Shown: piece after piece, positions 23,219 through 32,907 of the stretch | Position numbering within the stretch: the stretch's first letter is position 1 | Layout: each line of letters starts with the position of its first letter | Assembly (NCBI GenBank): GCA_900316475.1 | Contig: ONDA01000004.1 | Location: 34,353 to 98,352 of the forward strand | Direction of reading: 5' to 3' | Length of the DNA stretch: 64,000 nt | Origin: an uncultured Prevotellaceae bacterium | GTDB taxonomy: Bacteria > Bacteroidota > Bacteroidia > Bacteroidales > Bacteroidaceae | Position numbers and translations under genes: made by a program | Notes under the pieces: generated by a model | What the model saw: the letters and a program-made list of their open reading frames with translations, nothing else | What the model was told of the DNA's origin: nothing | Database searches by the model: none

Positions 23219-24145
23219 ATGAAGACATTCTGGAACACCCAAGGCGGACTGACCCAGCTCACAGAGTGGCAGCCCAATTGTTGGATACAGGTGACGTGTC
23301 CGACAGAAGACGACCAGCGGCAGCTGGAAGAACAGTTCAACATACCCGACTACTTTCTCTCGGACATCAGCGATACCGACGAGAGGGCGCGTTATGAGTA
23401 CGACGACGGCTGGATGCTCATCATCCTGCGTATACCCTACGTCAAGGAGGTACGCTCGCGAACCCCCTACACCACCGTGCCCCTCGGCATCATCCACAAG
23501 CGCGACGTCACCATCACCGTCTGCTATTACGAGACGAACATGATGATCGACTTCGTCTCGTTCCAGCAGAAGCGCGGCACGGGCTTCACCGACTATGTCG
23601 ACATGATCTTCCGTCTGTTCCTCTCGTCGGCCGTCTGGTACCTGAAGCGCCTGAAGCAGATTAACATGCTGATAGACAAGGCCAAGCGCAACCTGGACCG
23701 CGAGGTGAACAACGAGAGCCTCATCGGACTGAGCCGACTGCAGGACTCGCTAACCTACTTCCAGACCTCCATCCGCGGCAACGAGACGCTGCTGTCGAAA
23801 CTGAAGTTCAAACTGCAGATTGACGAGCTGGACGCAGACCTCATCGAGGATGTCAACATCGAGATGACGCAGGCCCGCGAGACCACGAACATCTACTCCA
23901 ACATCCTGGAGTCGACGATGGACACCTACCAGAGCATTATCAACAACAACATGAACCAGGTGATGCGTACGCTGACGTCGGTGACCATCATCATGATGTT
24001 CCCCACGCTCATCGCCTCGCTCTTCGGCATGAACCTGGTCAACGGCATGGAGGAGAAACCTTGGGGCTTCGTCTTCGCACTCATCATCTCCGTCCTCGTC
24101 TCCGTAGGCTGCTGGTGGATATTCCGCCGCAGGCGACTGGTGTGA
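23219..24145 (+). CDS. corA: CorA-family magnesium/divalent cation channel
   Basis: 308 aa. N-terminal cytoplasmic domain, long helical stalk (about 140-240, with NIEMTQARETTNIYSNILES) and two C-terminal transmembrane segments. The GMN selectivity motif is present (FGMNLVNGMEEKPW) at about residue 268. CorA forms a homopentameric channel for Mg2+ and related ions. The gene is monocistronic, between terminators. Its long leader holds a possible leader peptide, a repeat array and a GGGGAT...ATCCC pairing, so post-transcriptional control is possible. Confidence 0.92.
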   Translation: MKTFWNTQGGLTQLTEWQPNCWIQVTCPTEDDQRQLEEQFNIPDYFLSDISDTDERARYEYDDGWMLIILRIPYVKEVRSRTPYTTVPLGIIHKRDVTITVCYYETNMMIDFVSFQQKRGTGFTDYVDMIFRLFLSSAVWYLKRLKQINMLIDKAKRNLDREVNNESLIGLSRLQDSLTYFQTSIRGNETLLSKLKFKLQIDELDADLIEDVNIEMTQARETTNIYSNILESTMDTYQSIINNNMNQVMRTLTSVTIIMMFPTLIASLFGMNLVNGMEEKPWGFVFALIISVLVSVGCWWIFRRRRLV

Positions 24146-24171
24146 ATTGTTAAAAAACAATAATAAGTACG

Positions 24172-24212
24172 GAAAACTTCGGTGTTGTTGGGTGCAACTC
24201 CGAAGTTTTTTG
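24172..24212 (+). terminator. corA terminator
   Basis: AAAACTTCGG ... CCGAAGTTTT stem with a 17-nt loop and a T-run. Confidence 0.88.
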
Positions 24213-24305
24213 TAATTTTACGCCCTAAAACGTCGATGTGTGCAAACCCACGACGCTGAAAATTATGTGTGTACTCACCATAACAGTAACTTAAAACAGT
24301 TAATT

Positions 24306-26153
24306 ATGGACTCTCAAGAAAACATCCTCGAAACGGGGATTAGTGAAGAAATCAAGCAGGAGCAAGCCGTTCCTGAAGTAGTAACCGAGGAAGCAGCCTC
24401 GCCAGCCGAAGAGGCGGCCGAAGAGCAGCCAGAGCGCAAGGTCTACGAGACCAAGAAAGAGGTGCTGGACCGTGTGAAGGAGATTGCCCACGGCGAGGTA
24501 GTTCCGCAGAAGGACGAAGTAGACTATCTGAAAACCGCCTTCTACAAGTTGCACATTGCCGAGCGCGAAGCCCGTCTGAAAGAATATATCGACGGCGGCG
24601 GCGACCCGGAGCAGTATCAGATTACTCCCGACGAAGACGAGGAGGTGTTCAAGGCCGAGATGGGCATCATCAGGGAGCGGCGCCAGCAGCTGTTCCGTGA
24701 GCAGGAGGCCGAGAAGGAGGAGAACCTGAAGAAGAAGCTCGAGATTATCGAAAAGATAAAGGCCATGGTCACCTCGCCCGAGGAGGCCAACAAGACCTAC
24801 CAGGAGTTCAAGGCCCTGCAGCAGGAGTGGCGCGAGATTAAGGCCGTGCCCGCTGAGAAGGCCAACGAGCTGTGGCGTAACTACCAGCTCTACGTGGAGC
24901 AGTTCTACGACCTGCTGAAGCTGAACTCCGAAGCCCGCGAATATGATTTCAAGAAGAACTTAGAGCTGAAGACGAAGCTCTGCGAGGCAGCAGAGAAGCT
25001 GGCAGAAGAGGACGACGTCATCAGCGCTTTCCACCAGTTGCAGAAGCTGCACCAGGAGTACCGCGAGATTGGCCCTGTGAGCAAAGACCTGCGCGAGGAA
25101 ATATGGACACGTTTCAAGAACGCGTCGACCATCATCAACAAGCGTCACCAGCAGCATTTCGAAGGTATCCGCGCCCGTGAGGAGGAGAACCTGCAGAAGA
25201 AGACCGAGCTCTGCGAGAAAGTGGAAGCCATCGCCGCCGAAGAGAACAAGGGCAGTGGCGACTGGGAGCGCCGCACGAAGGAGATTATCGAACTGCAGGC
25301 CCAGTGGAAGACCATCGGTTTCGCCCCGCAGAAGATGAACGTGAAGATCTTCGAGCGTTTCCGCGCTGCCTGCGACGACTTCTTCGGCCGCAAAGCCGAA
25401 TACTTCAAGACTCTGAAAGACACCTTCAAGGAGAACGCCGAGAAGAAGCGCGCCCTCATCGAGAAGGCCAAGGCCCTGCAGGATTCCACCGACTGGAAGT
25501 CGACGGGCGACAAGCTCATCAACCTGCAGAAGGAGTGGAAGACCATCGGCATGGTGCCCAAGAAGCTGGGCGACCAGCTGTGGGAGGAGTTCCTCGGAGC
25601 CTGCAACAAGTTCTTCGAGGCCCGCAATGCCGCCACTGCCGGCACCCGCGGCGAGGAGCAGGCCAACTTAGAGAAGAAGCGCGACGTCATCGCACACCTG
25701 AAGGTTATTGCCGAGGAGGCTGGCGACAACATCCAGGAGAAGGTGCAGGAGCTGGTTGCCGAATATCAGGCTATCGGCCACGTACCCTTCCGCGAGAAGG
25801 ATAAACTGTACGAGGAGTATCATGCCGTGCTCGACAAGCTCTACAAAGACTTGAATATCAGCGTTGCCAAGAAGCGTCTGAACAACTTCAAGCAGAACCT
25901 GAAGCAGGTAGCAGAGCGCGGCGAGAACGCCCTCGACAACGAGCGCGCCCGCCTGTTCCGCCAATACGAGGCTATGAAGCAGGAAATCCAGACCTACGAG
26001 AACAACCTTGGCTTCCTGAGCGTCAGCTCGAAGAAGGGCAACTCGCTCATCGACGAGATGAACCGCAAGGTGCAGAAACTGAAGGACGACATGAACCTGG
26101 TTCGTGAGAAGATTAAGGCCATCGATGCCGAGAACCGCGAGAAAGAATCATGA
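24306..26153 (+). CDS. DUF349 tandem-repeat coiled-coil protein
   Basis: 615 aa from the ATG at 24306 (MDSQENILE). After a ~60-residue acidic, Ala/Glu-rich presumably disordered start come five DUF349 repeats of about 70-75 residues, each with a W/Y-x-x-I-x-x-V/A-P signature: WREIKAVP, YREIGPVS, WKTIGFAP, WKTIGMVP and YQAIGHVP. Charged coiled coil throughout and no membrane segment. Widespread in Bacteroidetes; the role is unknown, although related proteins have been linked to stress. The longer in-frame extension upstream to 24240 lacks a convincing start and was not used. Confidence 0.88.
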   Translation: MDSQENILETGISEEIKQEQAVPEVVTEEAASPAEEAAEEQPERKVYETKKEVLDRVKEIAHGEVVPQKDEVDYLKTAFYKLHIAEREARLKEYIDGGGDPEQYQITPDEDEEVFKAEMGIIRERRQQLFREQEAEKEENLKKKLEIIEKIKAMVTSPEEANKTYQEFKALQQEWREIKAVPAEKANELWRNYQLYVEQFYDLLKLNSEAREYDFKKNLELKTKLCEAAEKLAEEDDVISAFHQLQKLHQEYREIGPVSKDLREEIWTRFKNASTIINKRHQQHFEGIRAREEENLQKKTELCEKVEAIAAEENKGSGDWERRTKEIIELQAQWKTIGFAPQKMNVKIFERFRAACDDFFGRKAEYFKTLKDTFKENAEKKRALIEKAKALQDSTDWKSTGDKLINLQKEWKTIGMVPKKLGDQLWEEFLGACNKFFEARNAATAGTRGEEQANLEKKRDVIAHLKVIAEEAGDNIQEKVQELVAEYQAIGHVPFREKDKLYEEYHAVLDKLYKDLNISVAKKRLNNFKQNLKQVAERGENALDNERARLFRQYEAMKQEIQTYENNLGFLSVSSKKGNSLIDEMNRKVQKLKDDMNLVREKIKAIDAENREKES

Positions 26154-26183
26154 TAGCACCTTCCTGACTGTACTTTTGTTAAT

Positions 26184-28673
26184 ATGAAGACATTAGTCAA
26201 GACTATTACAACGGCTGCACTGTTGCTCACCATCGGGCATAGTGCAGCCTTTGCTTTGGAAAAAGACACCGTCGACGTCAAGGCAGACACCGTCATGGTA
26301 GAGAAAGAAACCGCCAAGAAAAACGAGTGCTGCGAGGACTCGACAGTCAAAGACCACAAAGACCCGTACCACAAAGTGGTGAAGGAGGGCGGCTCTATGC
26401 GCCAGGGACTGTTCACCGTGCGCCACATCAAGGACGACTGGTACCTCGAAGTGCCCGACCGCCTGCTGGGACGTATGCTGCTCTGCGTGACGCGCTTCAC
26501 CAGCGTACCGCAGGATTTCAAGAAGTTCGGCGGCGAGGAGGTGAACCGCTCGGCCGTCTACCTGGAACGCTACAACGACAAGACGCTCTTCCTCCGCGAA
26601 TACGTGCAGTCGAGCTATGCCAAGTCCGGCGACCGCATAGCCATCTCCCTGAAACAGGCCACGGTAGACCCCATCGTCTGTAAGTTCGACATCATCGGGC
26701 GCAATCCGGAGACAAAGGATATGCTCATCAACGTCACCAAGTGGCTCATGTCCGACAACAAGGTGACCAGCTTCTCGGCCAACGACCGCACCACACTCGG
26801 CATCGGGGGCGTGATGGCCGACCGCACATTCATAGACAGCATCAAGACCTACCCCATCAACCTCGAAATACAGACGCTGCGCACATACGCCATGAACGCC
26901 GGCCGCTCACCGGCATCGAAGACGGGCGCTGCCACACTGTCGCTGAACACGAGCATCGTGCTGCTGCCCGAAGAGCCGATGCAGCCCCGCTATGCCGACG
27001 AGCGTGTGGGCTATTTCAACAACAAGATCACAGAGTTCAGCGACGAGCAGCAGACAACAGACCATGAGTCAATCATCATGCGCTACCGTCTGGAACCGAA
27101 GGACGCCAAGGCTTACAAGGCCGGCAAACTGGTAGAGCCGAAGAAGCAGATTGTCTACTATATCGACCCGGCAACACCGAAGAAATGGGTGAAGTATCTC
27201 ATTGCCGGCATCAACGACTGGAACAAGGCGTTCGAAGCTGCCGGTTTCAAGAATGCCATCGTGGGTAAGGAGTGGCCCGCAAACGACTCCACCATGTCGG
27301 TCGACGACGCCCGCTTCTCCATGATACGCTACCTGCCCTCAGAGACGGAGAACGCCTACGGGCCGCGCATCGTAGACCCACGCTCGGGCGAGATCATCGA
27401 GGCGCACGTCTGCTGGTATCACAACGTGATGAACCTGGTGAAGAAATGGTATATGATACAGTGTGGCCCGTCGGACAAGCGCGCACAGAAGATGGACTTC
27501 CCCGACGAGCTGATGGGACAGCTCATACGCTTCGTCTCCAGCCACGAGGTAGGCCACTCGCTCGGACTGCGCCACAACATGATTGCCTCGCAAGCCACAC
27601 CCGTGGAGAAACTGCGCGATAAAGCCTGGGTAGAGGCCCACGGCCACACGAGCAGTATCATGGACTACGCCCGCTTCAACTACGTGGCACAGCCCGAAGA
27701 CCATATCAGCGAGAAGGGACGCTTCCCACGCATCAACGACTACGACTGCTGGGCTATCAAGTGGGGCTACCAGTACCGTCCGGAGTTCAACGACCCGGCC
27801 AAGGAGAAGAAAGTCCTGCGCAGCGAGGTCACCAAGGTGCTGGCTCAGAACCGCCGACTCTGGTGGAGCGGCGACGAGGGGCGCGGACAGGACCCCCGCT
27901 CACAGACGGAAGACCTGGGCGACAACCAGATGCGTGCCAACGAATACGGCATCAAGAACCTGAAGCGCGTCATGCAGAATATCGAGAAATGGACAGCACA
28001 GCCCGACGAACAGTATGACGACCTCGACGAAATACACAGTGCCGTGCGCTCACAGTATCAGCGCTATGCCAACCACGTGCAGCGCTACCTGACAGGCCGC
28101 TACACCAACCAGACGCCCGGCCAGCGCGCCAACGACTATGTCCCGCGCGACCTGCAGCGCGAAGCCTTGCAATGGGTCGACCGCAACGTCATGGAGGCAC
28201 CGCTGTGGCTCTACCCGGAAAGTGTCATCGCAAAATTAGGCACTGACTACGCCAACGAGATACGCAACCGCCAGCAGTCGGTGATTGCCATGCTACTGGC
28301 TCCCGGCACCATCTTCAACAAGCACAACGAGGCGATGCGCGCCCAGAAGCCCTACCCCGTAGAGGAATACCTGGACGACATATTTAATATGGTGTGGAAA
28401 CCTCTGAACAACAAGAATGAGGAACAGAACGACTTCCGCCGCCACCAGCAGCGCGCCTACGTCGACGTCATCGGCCTGAGCCTCAACCCCGTAGAGGACA
28501 AGACAGCCACATCCAACCAGACGGTCATGCGCTCCGATGCCATCATCTATCTGGAACAGCATCTCGACCGCGTGGAGCAGTACCTGAAACAGCAGGAACA
28601 GACGCCTCACTACCGCAACCTGCTGCTGCGCATCAAGAAGATTCGCGAGAAATACGAGTCGGGTGCACAGTAG
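26184..28673 (+). CDS. Secreted zinc-dependent metalloprotease (DUF5117/DUF5118-type)
   Basis: 829 aa with a signal peptide (cleavage near SAAFA, about residue 25). The gluzincin/metzincin-like active site HEVGHSLGLRHNM is at about residue 454, with a zinc-binding H-E-x-x-H-x-x-G-x-x-H pattern typical of metzincins. Around it are the VKYLIAGINDWNKAFEAAGF segment and HTSSIMDYARFNYVAQPEDHI (Met-turn). Family members are large periplasmic or outer-membrane-associated proteases of Bacteroidetes with unknown substrates. It ends at a bidirectional terminator shared with the convergent tRNA gene. Confidence 0.9.
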   Translation: MKTLVKTITTAALLLTIGHSAAFALEKDTVDVKADTVMVEKETAKKNECCEDSTVKDHKDPYHKVVKEGGSMRQGLFTVRHIKDDWYLEVPDRLLGRMLLCVTRFTSVPQDFKKFGGEEVNRSAVYLERYNDKTLFLREYVQSSYAKSGDRIAISLKQATVDPIVCKFDIIGRNPETKDMLINVTKWLMSDNKVTSFSANDRTTLGIGGVMADRTFIDSIKTYPINLEIQTLRTYAMNAGRSPASKTGAATLSLNTSIVLLPEEPMQPRYADERVGYFNNKITEFSDEQQTTDHESIIMRYRLEPKDAKAYKAGKLVEPKKQIVYYIDPATPKKWVKYLIAGINDWNKAFEAAGFKNAIVGKEWPANDSTMSVDDARFSMIRYLPSETENAYGPRIVDPRSGEIIEAHVCWYHNVMNLVKKWYMIQCGPSDKRAQKMDFPDELMGQLIRFVSSHEVGHSLGLRHNMIASQATPVEKLRDKAWVEAHGHTSSIMDYARFNYVAQPEDHISEKGRFPRINDYDCWAIKWGYQYRPEFNDPAKEKKVLRSEVTKVLAQNRRLWWSGDEGRGQDPRSQTEDLGDNQMRANEYGIKNLKRVMQNIEKWTAQPDEQYDDLDEIHSAVRSQYQRYANHVQRYLTGRYTNQTPGQRANDYVPRDLQREALQWVDRNVMEAPLWLYPESVIAKLGTDYANEIRNRQQSVIAMLLAPGTIFNKHNEAMRAQKPYPVEEYLDDIFNMVWKPLNNKNEEQNDFRRHQQRAYVDVIGLSLNPVEDKTATSNQTVMRSDAIIYLEQHLDRVEQYLKQQEQTPHYRNLLLRIKKIREKYESGAQ

Positions 28674-28723
28674 GGGCGGTTCCACTGTGCACTTGCACTC
28701 GCTGTACTCTCCGGGGACAAAAG

Positions 28724-28767
28724 AAAAATCCGCTGAGTTCTGATTGTCAGAAACTTAGCGGATTTTA
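28724..28767. terminator. Bidirectional terminator between protease gene and tRNA-Gln
   Basis: AAAATCCGCT-AG-TTCTGA ... TCAGAA-CTTAGCGGATTTT long stem with A/T runs on both sides. Confidence 0.88.
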
Positions 28768-28771
28768 TCGT

Positions 28772-28840
28772 TGGGGTACCCGGACTCGAACCAGGAAAGG
28801 CAGGACCAGAATCTGCAGTGTTACCATTACACCATACCCC
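28772..28840 (-). tRNA. tRNA-Gln (anticodon CTG)
   Basis: Minus strand. The acceptor GGGGTA pairs with TACCCC before discriminator A. The D arm is GTGT...ACAC. The anticodon arm GCAGA-TTCTGGT-CCTGC has CTG at loop positions 34-36. The T arm is CCTGG-TTCGAGT-CCGGG. CCA is not encoded. The top anticodon-stem pair is an A-C mismatch. Confidence 0.93.
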
Positions 28841-28872
28841 AATCAAGGTTTGCAATTTCCGAATTGCGGGTG

Positions 28873-28880
28873 CAAAGGTA
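28873..28880 (-). promoter_or_regulatory. -7 box of tRNA-Gln
   Basis: Minus strand TACCTTTG, 32 bp before the mature 5' end. Confidence 0.65.
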
Positions 28881-28975
28881 CTACATTTTCTGGAACTACC
28901 AAAACTTTTGGGAAGATTTTTTATAAAAATACTCAAAAAATCTGTCTTTTTGGGTCTTAATAGAAGAAAAAGCAC

Positions 28976-28983
28976 TATCTTTG
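28976..28983 (+). promoter_or_regulatory. -7 box of the rsfS-ftsH-cdsA operon
   Basis: TATCTTTG, 19 bp before the rsfS ATG. Confidence 0.7.
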
Positions 28984-29002
28984 CATCCATATTTACGAAG
29001 AA

Positions 29003-29353
29003 ATGGAAAAATTAGTAGAGACAATCACCAAAGGAATACAAGAGAAGAAAGGACAGGGCATCGTCATCGCCGACCTGTCGGGCATCGACGGTACCATCTG
29101 CCATTATTTTGTCATCTGTCAGGGAAATTCCCCCAGTCAGGTGGAAGCCATCACCGACTCCGTGGGGGAGTTTGCCCGCAAGGAACTGGGTGAGAAGCCG
29201 GTTCACGTCGTCGGTCTGGAGAACGCCCAATGGGTGGCTATGGACTACACTGACGTACTGGTACACATCTTCCTGCCCGACGTCCGCGACTATTACGACT
29301 TAGAGCACCTGTGGGATGATGCCAAACTGACAAGAATACCCGACTTAGACTGA
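29003..29353 (+). CDS. rsfS: Ribosomal silencing factor RsfS (Iojap family)
   Basis: 116 aa, normal for the family. It binds ribosomal protein L14 and blocks joining of ribosomal subunits under nutrient limitation. Conserved positions: ADLSGIDGTICHYFVICQG near the start and the C-terminal WVAMDYTDVLVHIFLPDVRDYYDLEHLW, the most conserved block of the family. First gene of rsfS-ftsH-cdsA, 20 bp before ftsH. This order is common in Bacteroidetes. Confidence 0.96.
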   Translation: MEKLVETITKGIQEKKGQGIVIADLSGIDGTICHYFVICQGNSPSQVEAITDSVGEFARKELGEKPVHVVGLENAQWVAMDYTDVLVHIFLPDVRDYYDLEHLWDDAKLTRIPDLD

Positions 29354-29373
29354 AATTTGAAAACAGAAGACTG

Positions 29374-31401
29374 ATGGAACAACAAAGACATAATAACAAC
29401 CCAGGCGGCCCGAAGATGAATATGCCGAAGTTCAATATGAACTGGATATACTTCGTGGCCATCCTGACGCTGGCCATGCTCTATATGACCAGTTCCGGCG
29501 ACGGTATGGCTTCGGCTCAGAGCCACACAGAATCGACGTACTCAGATTTCAAGGTATTTGTCGAGCGTGGCTACGCCGATAAGATTGTAATCAACAAAAA
29601 CCAGAATACGCTGAAGATGTATGTCAGGGCGGAGCACATTCGCGACATCTTCAAGCAGGGACACCAGCAGACGGGTACGTCGCCATACGTCGACGTAGAG
29701 ATAGGCTCTGTAGACCAGGTGGAACAGTTCCTCGACAAGATGCGCGAGGATGGCAAGTTCAAAGGCAAGCTGTCCTACGAGAACAAGCGCGAGGGCGGCA
29801 TTTTGGGCGACCTCTTCTACAGTCTGCTGCCACTGCTTATCATCTTCGGCCTGTGGATGCTCTTCTTCCGCCGTATGGGCGGCGGCATGGGCGGCGGTAT
29901 GGGCATGTTCAGCGTGGGCAAATCGAAGGCCAAGATGTATGAGAAAGGCGGCGAACTGGGCATCACCTTCAAGGACGTGGCCGGCCAGGCTGGTGCCAAG
30001 CAGGAGATGCAGGAGATTGTCGACTTCCTGAAGAACCCTCAGAAATACACCGAGTTAGGCGGAAAGATTCCCAAGGGTGCACTGCTCGTCGGTCCTCCGG
30101 GAACGGGTAAGACGCTGCTGGCCAAGGCTGTTGCCGGCGAGGCGGGCGTACCGTTCTTCTCGATGTCGGGTTCCGACTTTGTAGAAATGTTCGTGGGCGT
30201 AGGCGCCTCGCGCGTACGCGACCTGTTCGAGCAGGCCAAGCAGAAGGCGCCCTGCATCATCTTCATCGACGAGATTGACGCCGTGGGCCGTGCCCGCTCG
30301 AAGAACCCCGCCATGGGCGGCAACGACGAGAGAGAAAACACGCTGAACGCCCTACTGACGGAGATGGACGGCTTCGGCACCAACAGCGGCATCATCACGC
30401 TGGCTGCCACCAACCGCGCCGACATGCTCGACTCGGCCCTGTTGCGTGCAGGCCGCTTCGACCGCCAGATACATGTCGACCTGCCCGACCTGAACGAGCG
30501 CAAGGAGGTGTTTGCCGTCCACCTGAAGCCACTGAAGCTGGCCGACGACGTGGACATCGACTTCCTGGCCCGTCAGACACCGGGCTTCTCGGGTGCCGAC
30601 ATTGCCAACGTCTGCAACGAGGCCGCCCTGATAGCCGCCCGCTTCAACCGCAAGAAAGTGGGCAAGCAGGACTTCCTCGACGCCGTAGACCGCATCATCG
30701 GCGGACTGGAGAAGAAGACAAAGGTGATGACCGAGTCTGAGAAGCGCTCTATCGCCATCCACGAGGCTGGTCACGCCACCATCTCATGGTTCACGGAGTT
30801 TGCCAATCCGCTGGTCAAGGTGAGCATCGTACCGCGTGGCCAGGCACTTGGTGCTGCATGGTATCTGCCCGAGGAGCGCGTGCTGCAGACGAAAGAGGCC
30901 ATGCTCGACGAGATGTGCTCGCTCTTAGGCGGACGTGCTGCCGAGGAATTGTTCATCGGTCATATCTCCACCGGGGCTATGAACGACCTGGAGCGCACCA
31001 CAAAGCAGGCTTACGGCATGATAGCCTTCGCCGGCATGAGCGACAAGCTGCCCAACATCTGCTACTACAACAACGCCGAATACCAGTTCCAGAAGCCCTA
31101 CTCCGAGACAACGGCGAAGATTATGGACGACGAGGTGCTGAAGATGATCAACGAGCAGTACGAACGCGCCAAGCAGATTCTGACGGAGCATGCCGAGGGA
31201 CACGCCCAACTGGCACAGCTGCTGGTAGACCGTGAGGTCATCTTCGCCGAAGACGTAGAAAAGATTTTCGGCAAGCGTCCCTGGACCAGCCGTGCCGAGG
31301 AACTGCTTGAGGATCAGATGCGTGCCGACGCCGAGCGTATGGCTGAGGAGCGTGCTAAGCAACTGGAGGCTGAAGCCGCCAAGGAAGAACCTAAGGAATA
31401 A
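29374..31401 (+). CDS. ftsH: ATP-dependent membrane zinc metalloprotease FtsH
   Basis: 675 aa. Membrane anchors near residues 24-45 and 145-165 flank a periplasmic domain. The AAA+ module has Walker [11 protein letters not shown] (about 241), Walker [13 protein letters not shown] and the second region of homology [20 protein letters not shown]. The protease site HEAGHA is at about residue 463. It degrades misfolded membrane proteins and short-lived cytosolic regulators as a hexamer. A Gly/Met-rich linker ([11 protein letters not shown]) follows TM2, and the C-terminus is a Glu/Ala-rich tail. Confidence 0.97.
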   Translation: MEQQRHNNNPGGPKMNMPKFNMNWIYFVAILTLAMLYMTSSGDGMASAQSHTESTYSDFKVFVERGYADKIVINKNQNTLKMYVRAEHIRDIFKQGHQQTGTSPYVDVEIGSVDQVEQFLDKMREDGKFKGKLSYENKREGGILGDLFYSLLPLLIIFGLWMLFFRRMGGGMGGGMGMFSVGKSKAKMYEKGGELGITFKDVAGQAGAKQEMQEIVDFLKNPQKYTELGGKIPKGALLVGPPGTGKTLLAKAVAGEAGVPFFSMSGSDFVEMFVGVGASRVRDLFEQAKQKAPCIIFIDEIDAVGRARSKNPAMGGNDERENTLNALLTEMDGFGTNSGIITLAATNRADMLDSALLRAGRFDRQIHVDLPDLNERKEVFAVHLKPLKLADDVDIDFLARQTPGFSGADIANVCNEAALIAARFNRKKVGKQDFLDAVDRIIGGLEKKTKVMTESEKRSIAIHEAGHATISWFTEFANPLVKVSIVPRGQALGAAWYLPEERVLQTKEAMLDEMCSLLGGRAAEELFIGHISTGAMNDLERTTKQAYGMIAFAGMSDKLPNICYYNNAEYQFQKPYSETTAKIMDDEVLKMINEQYERAKQILTEHAEGHAQLAQLLVDREVIFAEDVEKIFGKRPWTSRAEELLEDQMRADAERMAEERAKQLEAEAAKEEPKE

Positions 31402-31433
31402 ACGACAACTTGGACAACTAAGACAACTATACA
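31402..31433 (+). repeat. GACAACT word repeat before cdsA
   Basis: Three imperfect 9-bp units (CGACAACTT, GGACAACTA, AGACAACTA). The same word appears in inverted arrays at 58555-58580 and 58681-58706. Confidence 0.6.
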
Positions 31434-31436
31434 GGT

Positions 31437-32285
31437 ATGAAAAACTTCATCGTCCGCACTATCACCAGCGTCTTCTTCGTCGCGGCCATCGTGACAAGTT
31501 TCCTGAATCCGCGGGCTATGACGCTGCTGTTCAGCATCGTCACAGGCATGACCATCTGGGAGTACTGCTCGCTGGTCAACGACCGCCCGTTCATCTCTGT
31601 CAACCGGTTTATATCGACCATCTCGGGCGTCTACCTCTTCCTCGCTATGGCGGGATACAACAGCGGACTGACACCCGCTACCGTCTTCATACCCTACCTG
31701 GTGAGCATCGTCTACCTGATGGTGGCCGAACTCTACATGAAGGCCAAGGACCCCATCAACAACTGGGCCTACACCATGCTGTCGCAGCTCTACATCGCCC
31801 TACCCTTGTCGCTGCTCAACATCTTAGCCTTCCGTTCCAACGGTTACAGCATCCAGTACAGCTACTTAGCCCCACTGGCCGTCTTCGTCTTCCTATGGAT
31901 CAATGATGCCGGTGCCTACTGTGTCGGCTCGCTCATTGGGCGCCACAAGCTCTTCCCCCGCATCTCGCCGGGTAAGTCATGGGAAGGCAGCATCGGTGGC
32001 GGTGTGTTGGTCGTTGTGGCGGCGGTGGTGACGTGGCACGTCACCACACTCTACGGCGTCAACGACCTGGGGCTGTCGGCCTACGGGTGGGCAGGTCTGG
32101 GACTGGTCGTGGTGGTTTTCGGCACATGGGGCGACCTGATAGAGTCGCTCTTCAAGCGTACCCTCGGCATCAAAGACAGCGGCAACATCCTGCCCGGTCA
32201 CGGCGGTATGCTGGACCGCTTTGACTCGACGCTGATGGCTGTTCCCGCTGCCGTCGTCTACCTCTACACGCTGACGCTGTTCTGA
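31437..32285 (+). CDS. cdsA: Phosphatidate cytidylyltransferase (CDP-diacylglycerol synthase)
   Basis: 282 aa integral membrane protein with about eight transmembrane helices. It makes CDP-diacylglycerol from phosphatidate and CTP, the branch point to all phospholipids. The CDS signature is present near the C-terminus: KRTLGIKDSGNILPGHGGMLDRFDS, including the catalytic aspartates, and the conserved SPGKSWEGSIGG is at about residue 178. Third gene of the operon after ftsH; the 35-bp spacer contains iterated GACAACTA words. It ends before a hairpin at 32310-32334. Confidence 0.95.
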   Translation: MKNFIVRTITSVFFVAAIVTSFLNPRAMTLLFSIVTGMTIWEYCSLVNDRPFISVNRFISTISGVYLFLAMAGYNSGLTPATVFIPYLVSIVYLMVAELYMKAKDPINNWAYTMLSQLYIALPLSLLNILAFRSNGYSIQYSYLAPLAVFVFLWINDAGAYCVGSLIGRHKLFPRISPGKSWEGSIGGGVLVVVAAVVTWHVTTLYGVNDLGLSAYGWAGLGLVVVVFGTWGDLIESLFKRTLGIKDSGNILPGHGGMLDRFDSTLMAVPAAVVYLYTLTLF

Positions 32286-32309
32286 ACTATTTTTTCATAA
32301 CGTATAAAA

Positions 32310-32334
32310 GGAGCCCCGCAACTGTCGGGGTTCC
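32310..32334. terminator. Hairpin between convergent cdsA and the 181-aa gene
   Basis: GGAGCCCCG ... CGGGGTTCC stem with a 7-nt loop, weak T-run, at the convergent ends. Confidence 0.6.
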
Positions 32335-32879
32335 TATCTTCTGATTACCCTTTTTTGTCCATCCTGAATGTAGACACCGTCAGACGTGACGTGCTTAACC
32401 TTCTGGCCACTGAGATTATAAGTGGATTCGTTAGCTGATGGAGTCAGCTCCACGGATCTAACTGCAGAACTGGAATTGTCTTTTGTGAACGAATAGCTCT
32501 GTCCATCGTAGGTTTTGACCTTCAGCGTTGTTGCTGTAAGTTCTTCGATAATCAAGTGCATGACAAAGCTGTCATCAATCCAAATGTGAAGTTTATTGTT
32601 ATTTGTAATGTAATAGTCTGGAACTCTTTCTACTACCCGTTTCTGCCCTCCATCCTTGTCGGTTTCTGTTACCGTGATTAGTCCGCAAGTATATATATTT
32701 TTATTCTCACGAGTATATAATCCAGCTCCCAAACTGATACTCTCAATGCTGGTGATACCTAATGGAGCGTATGCCAAGCCTGGCGTTGCCCATGTACCAA
32801 CGAGATCAGCCTCATCAAACGTCTGTGCATTTGCACTCATTGCTGAAACGAGCAGCAAAAGGAATAAATACTTTCTCAT
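32334..32879 (-). CDS. Secreted protein with a Bacteroidales C-terminal sorting-like tail, 181 aa
   Basis: Signal peptide MRKYLFLLLLVSAMSANAQ with cleavage after Ala. The body resembles small lipocalin/META-like beta domains (LVGTWATPG...YYITNNNKLHIWID). The C-terminus reads YNLSGQKV...GVYIQDGQKRVIRR, the pattern found at the end of many Prevotella exported proteins and similar to type-IX-secretion-style tails. No enzymatic motif. Monocistronic, convergent with cdsA. Function unknown. Confidence 0.75.
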   Translation of the reverse strand: MRKYLFLLLLVSAMSANAQTFDEADLVGTWATPGLAYAPLGITSIESISLGAGLYTRENKNIYTCGLITVTETDKDGGQKRVVERVPDYYITNNNKLHIWIDDSFVMHLIIEELTATTLKVKTYDGQSYSFTKDNSSSAVRSVELTPSANESTYNLSGQKVKHVTSDGVYIQDGQKRVIRR

Positions 32880-32907
32880 AATCTTTGGATTTAAATTTGT
32901 TGTTATA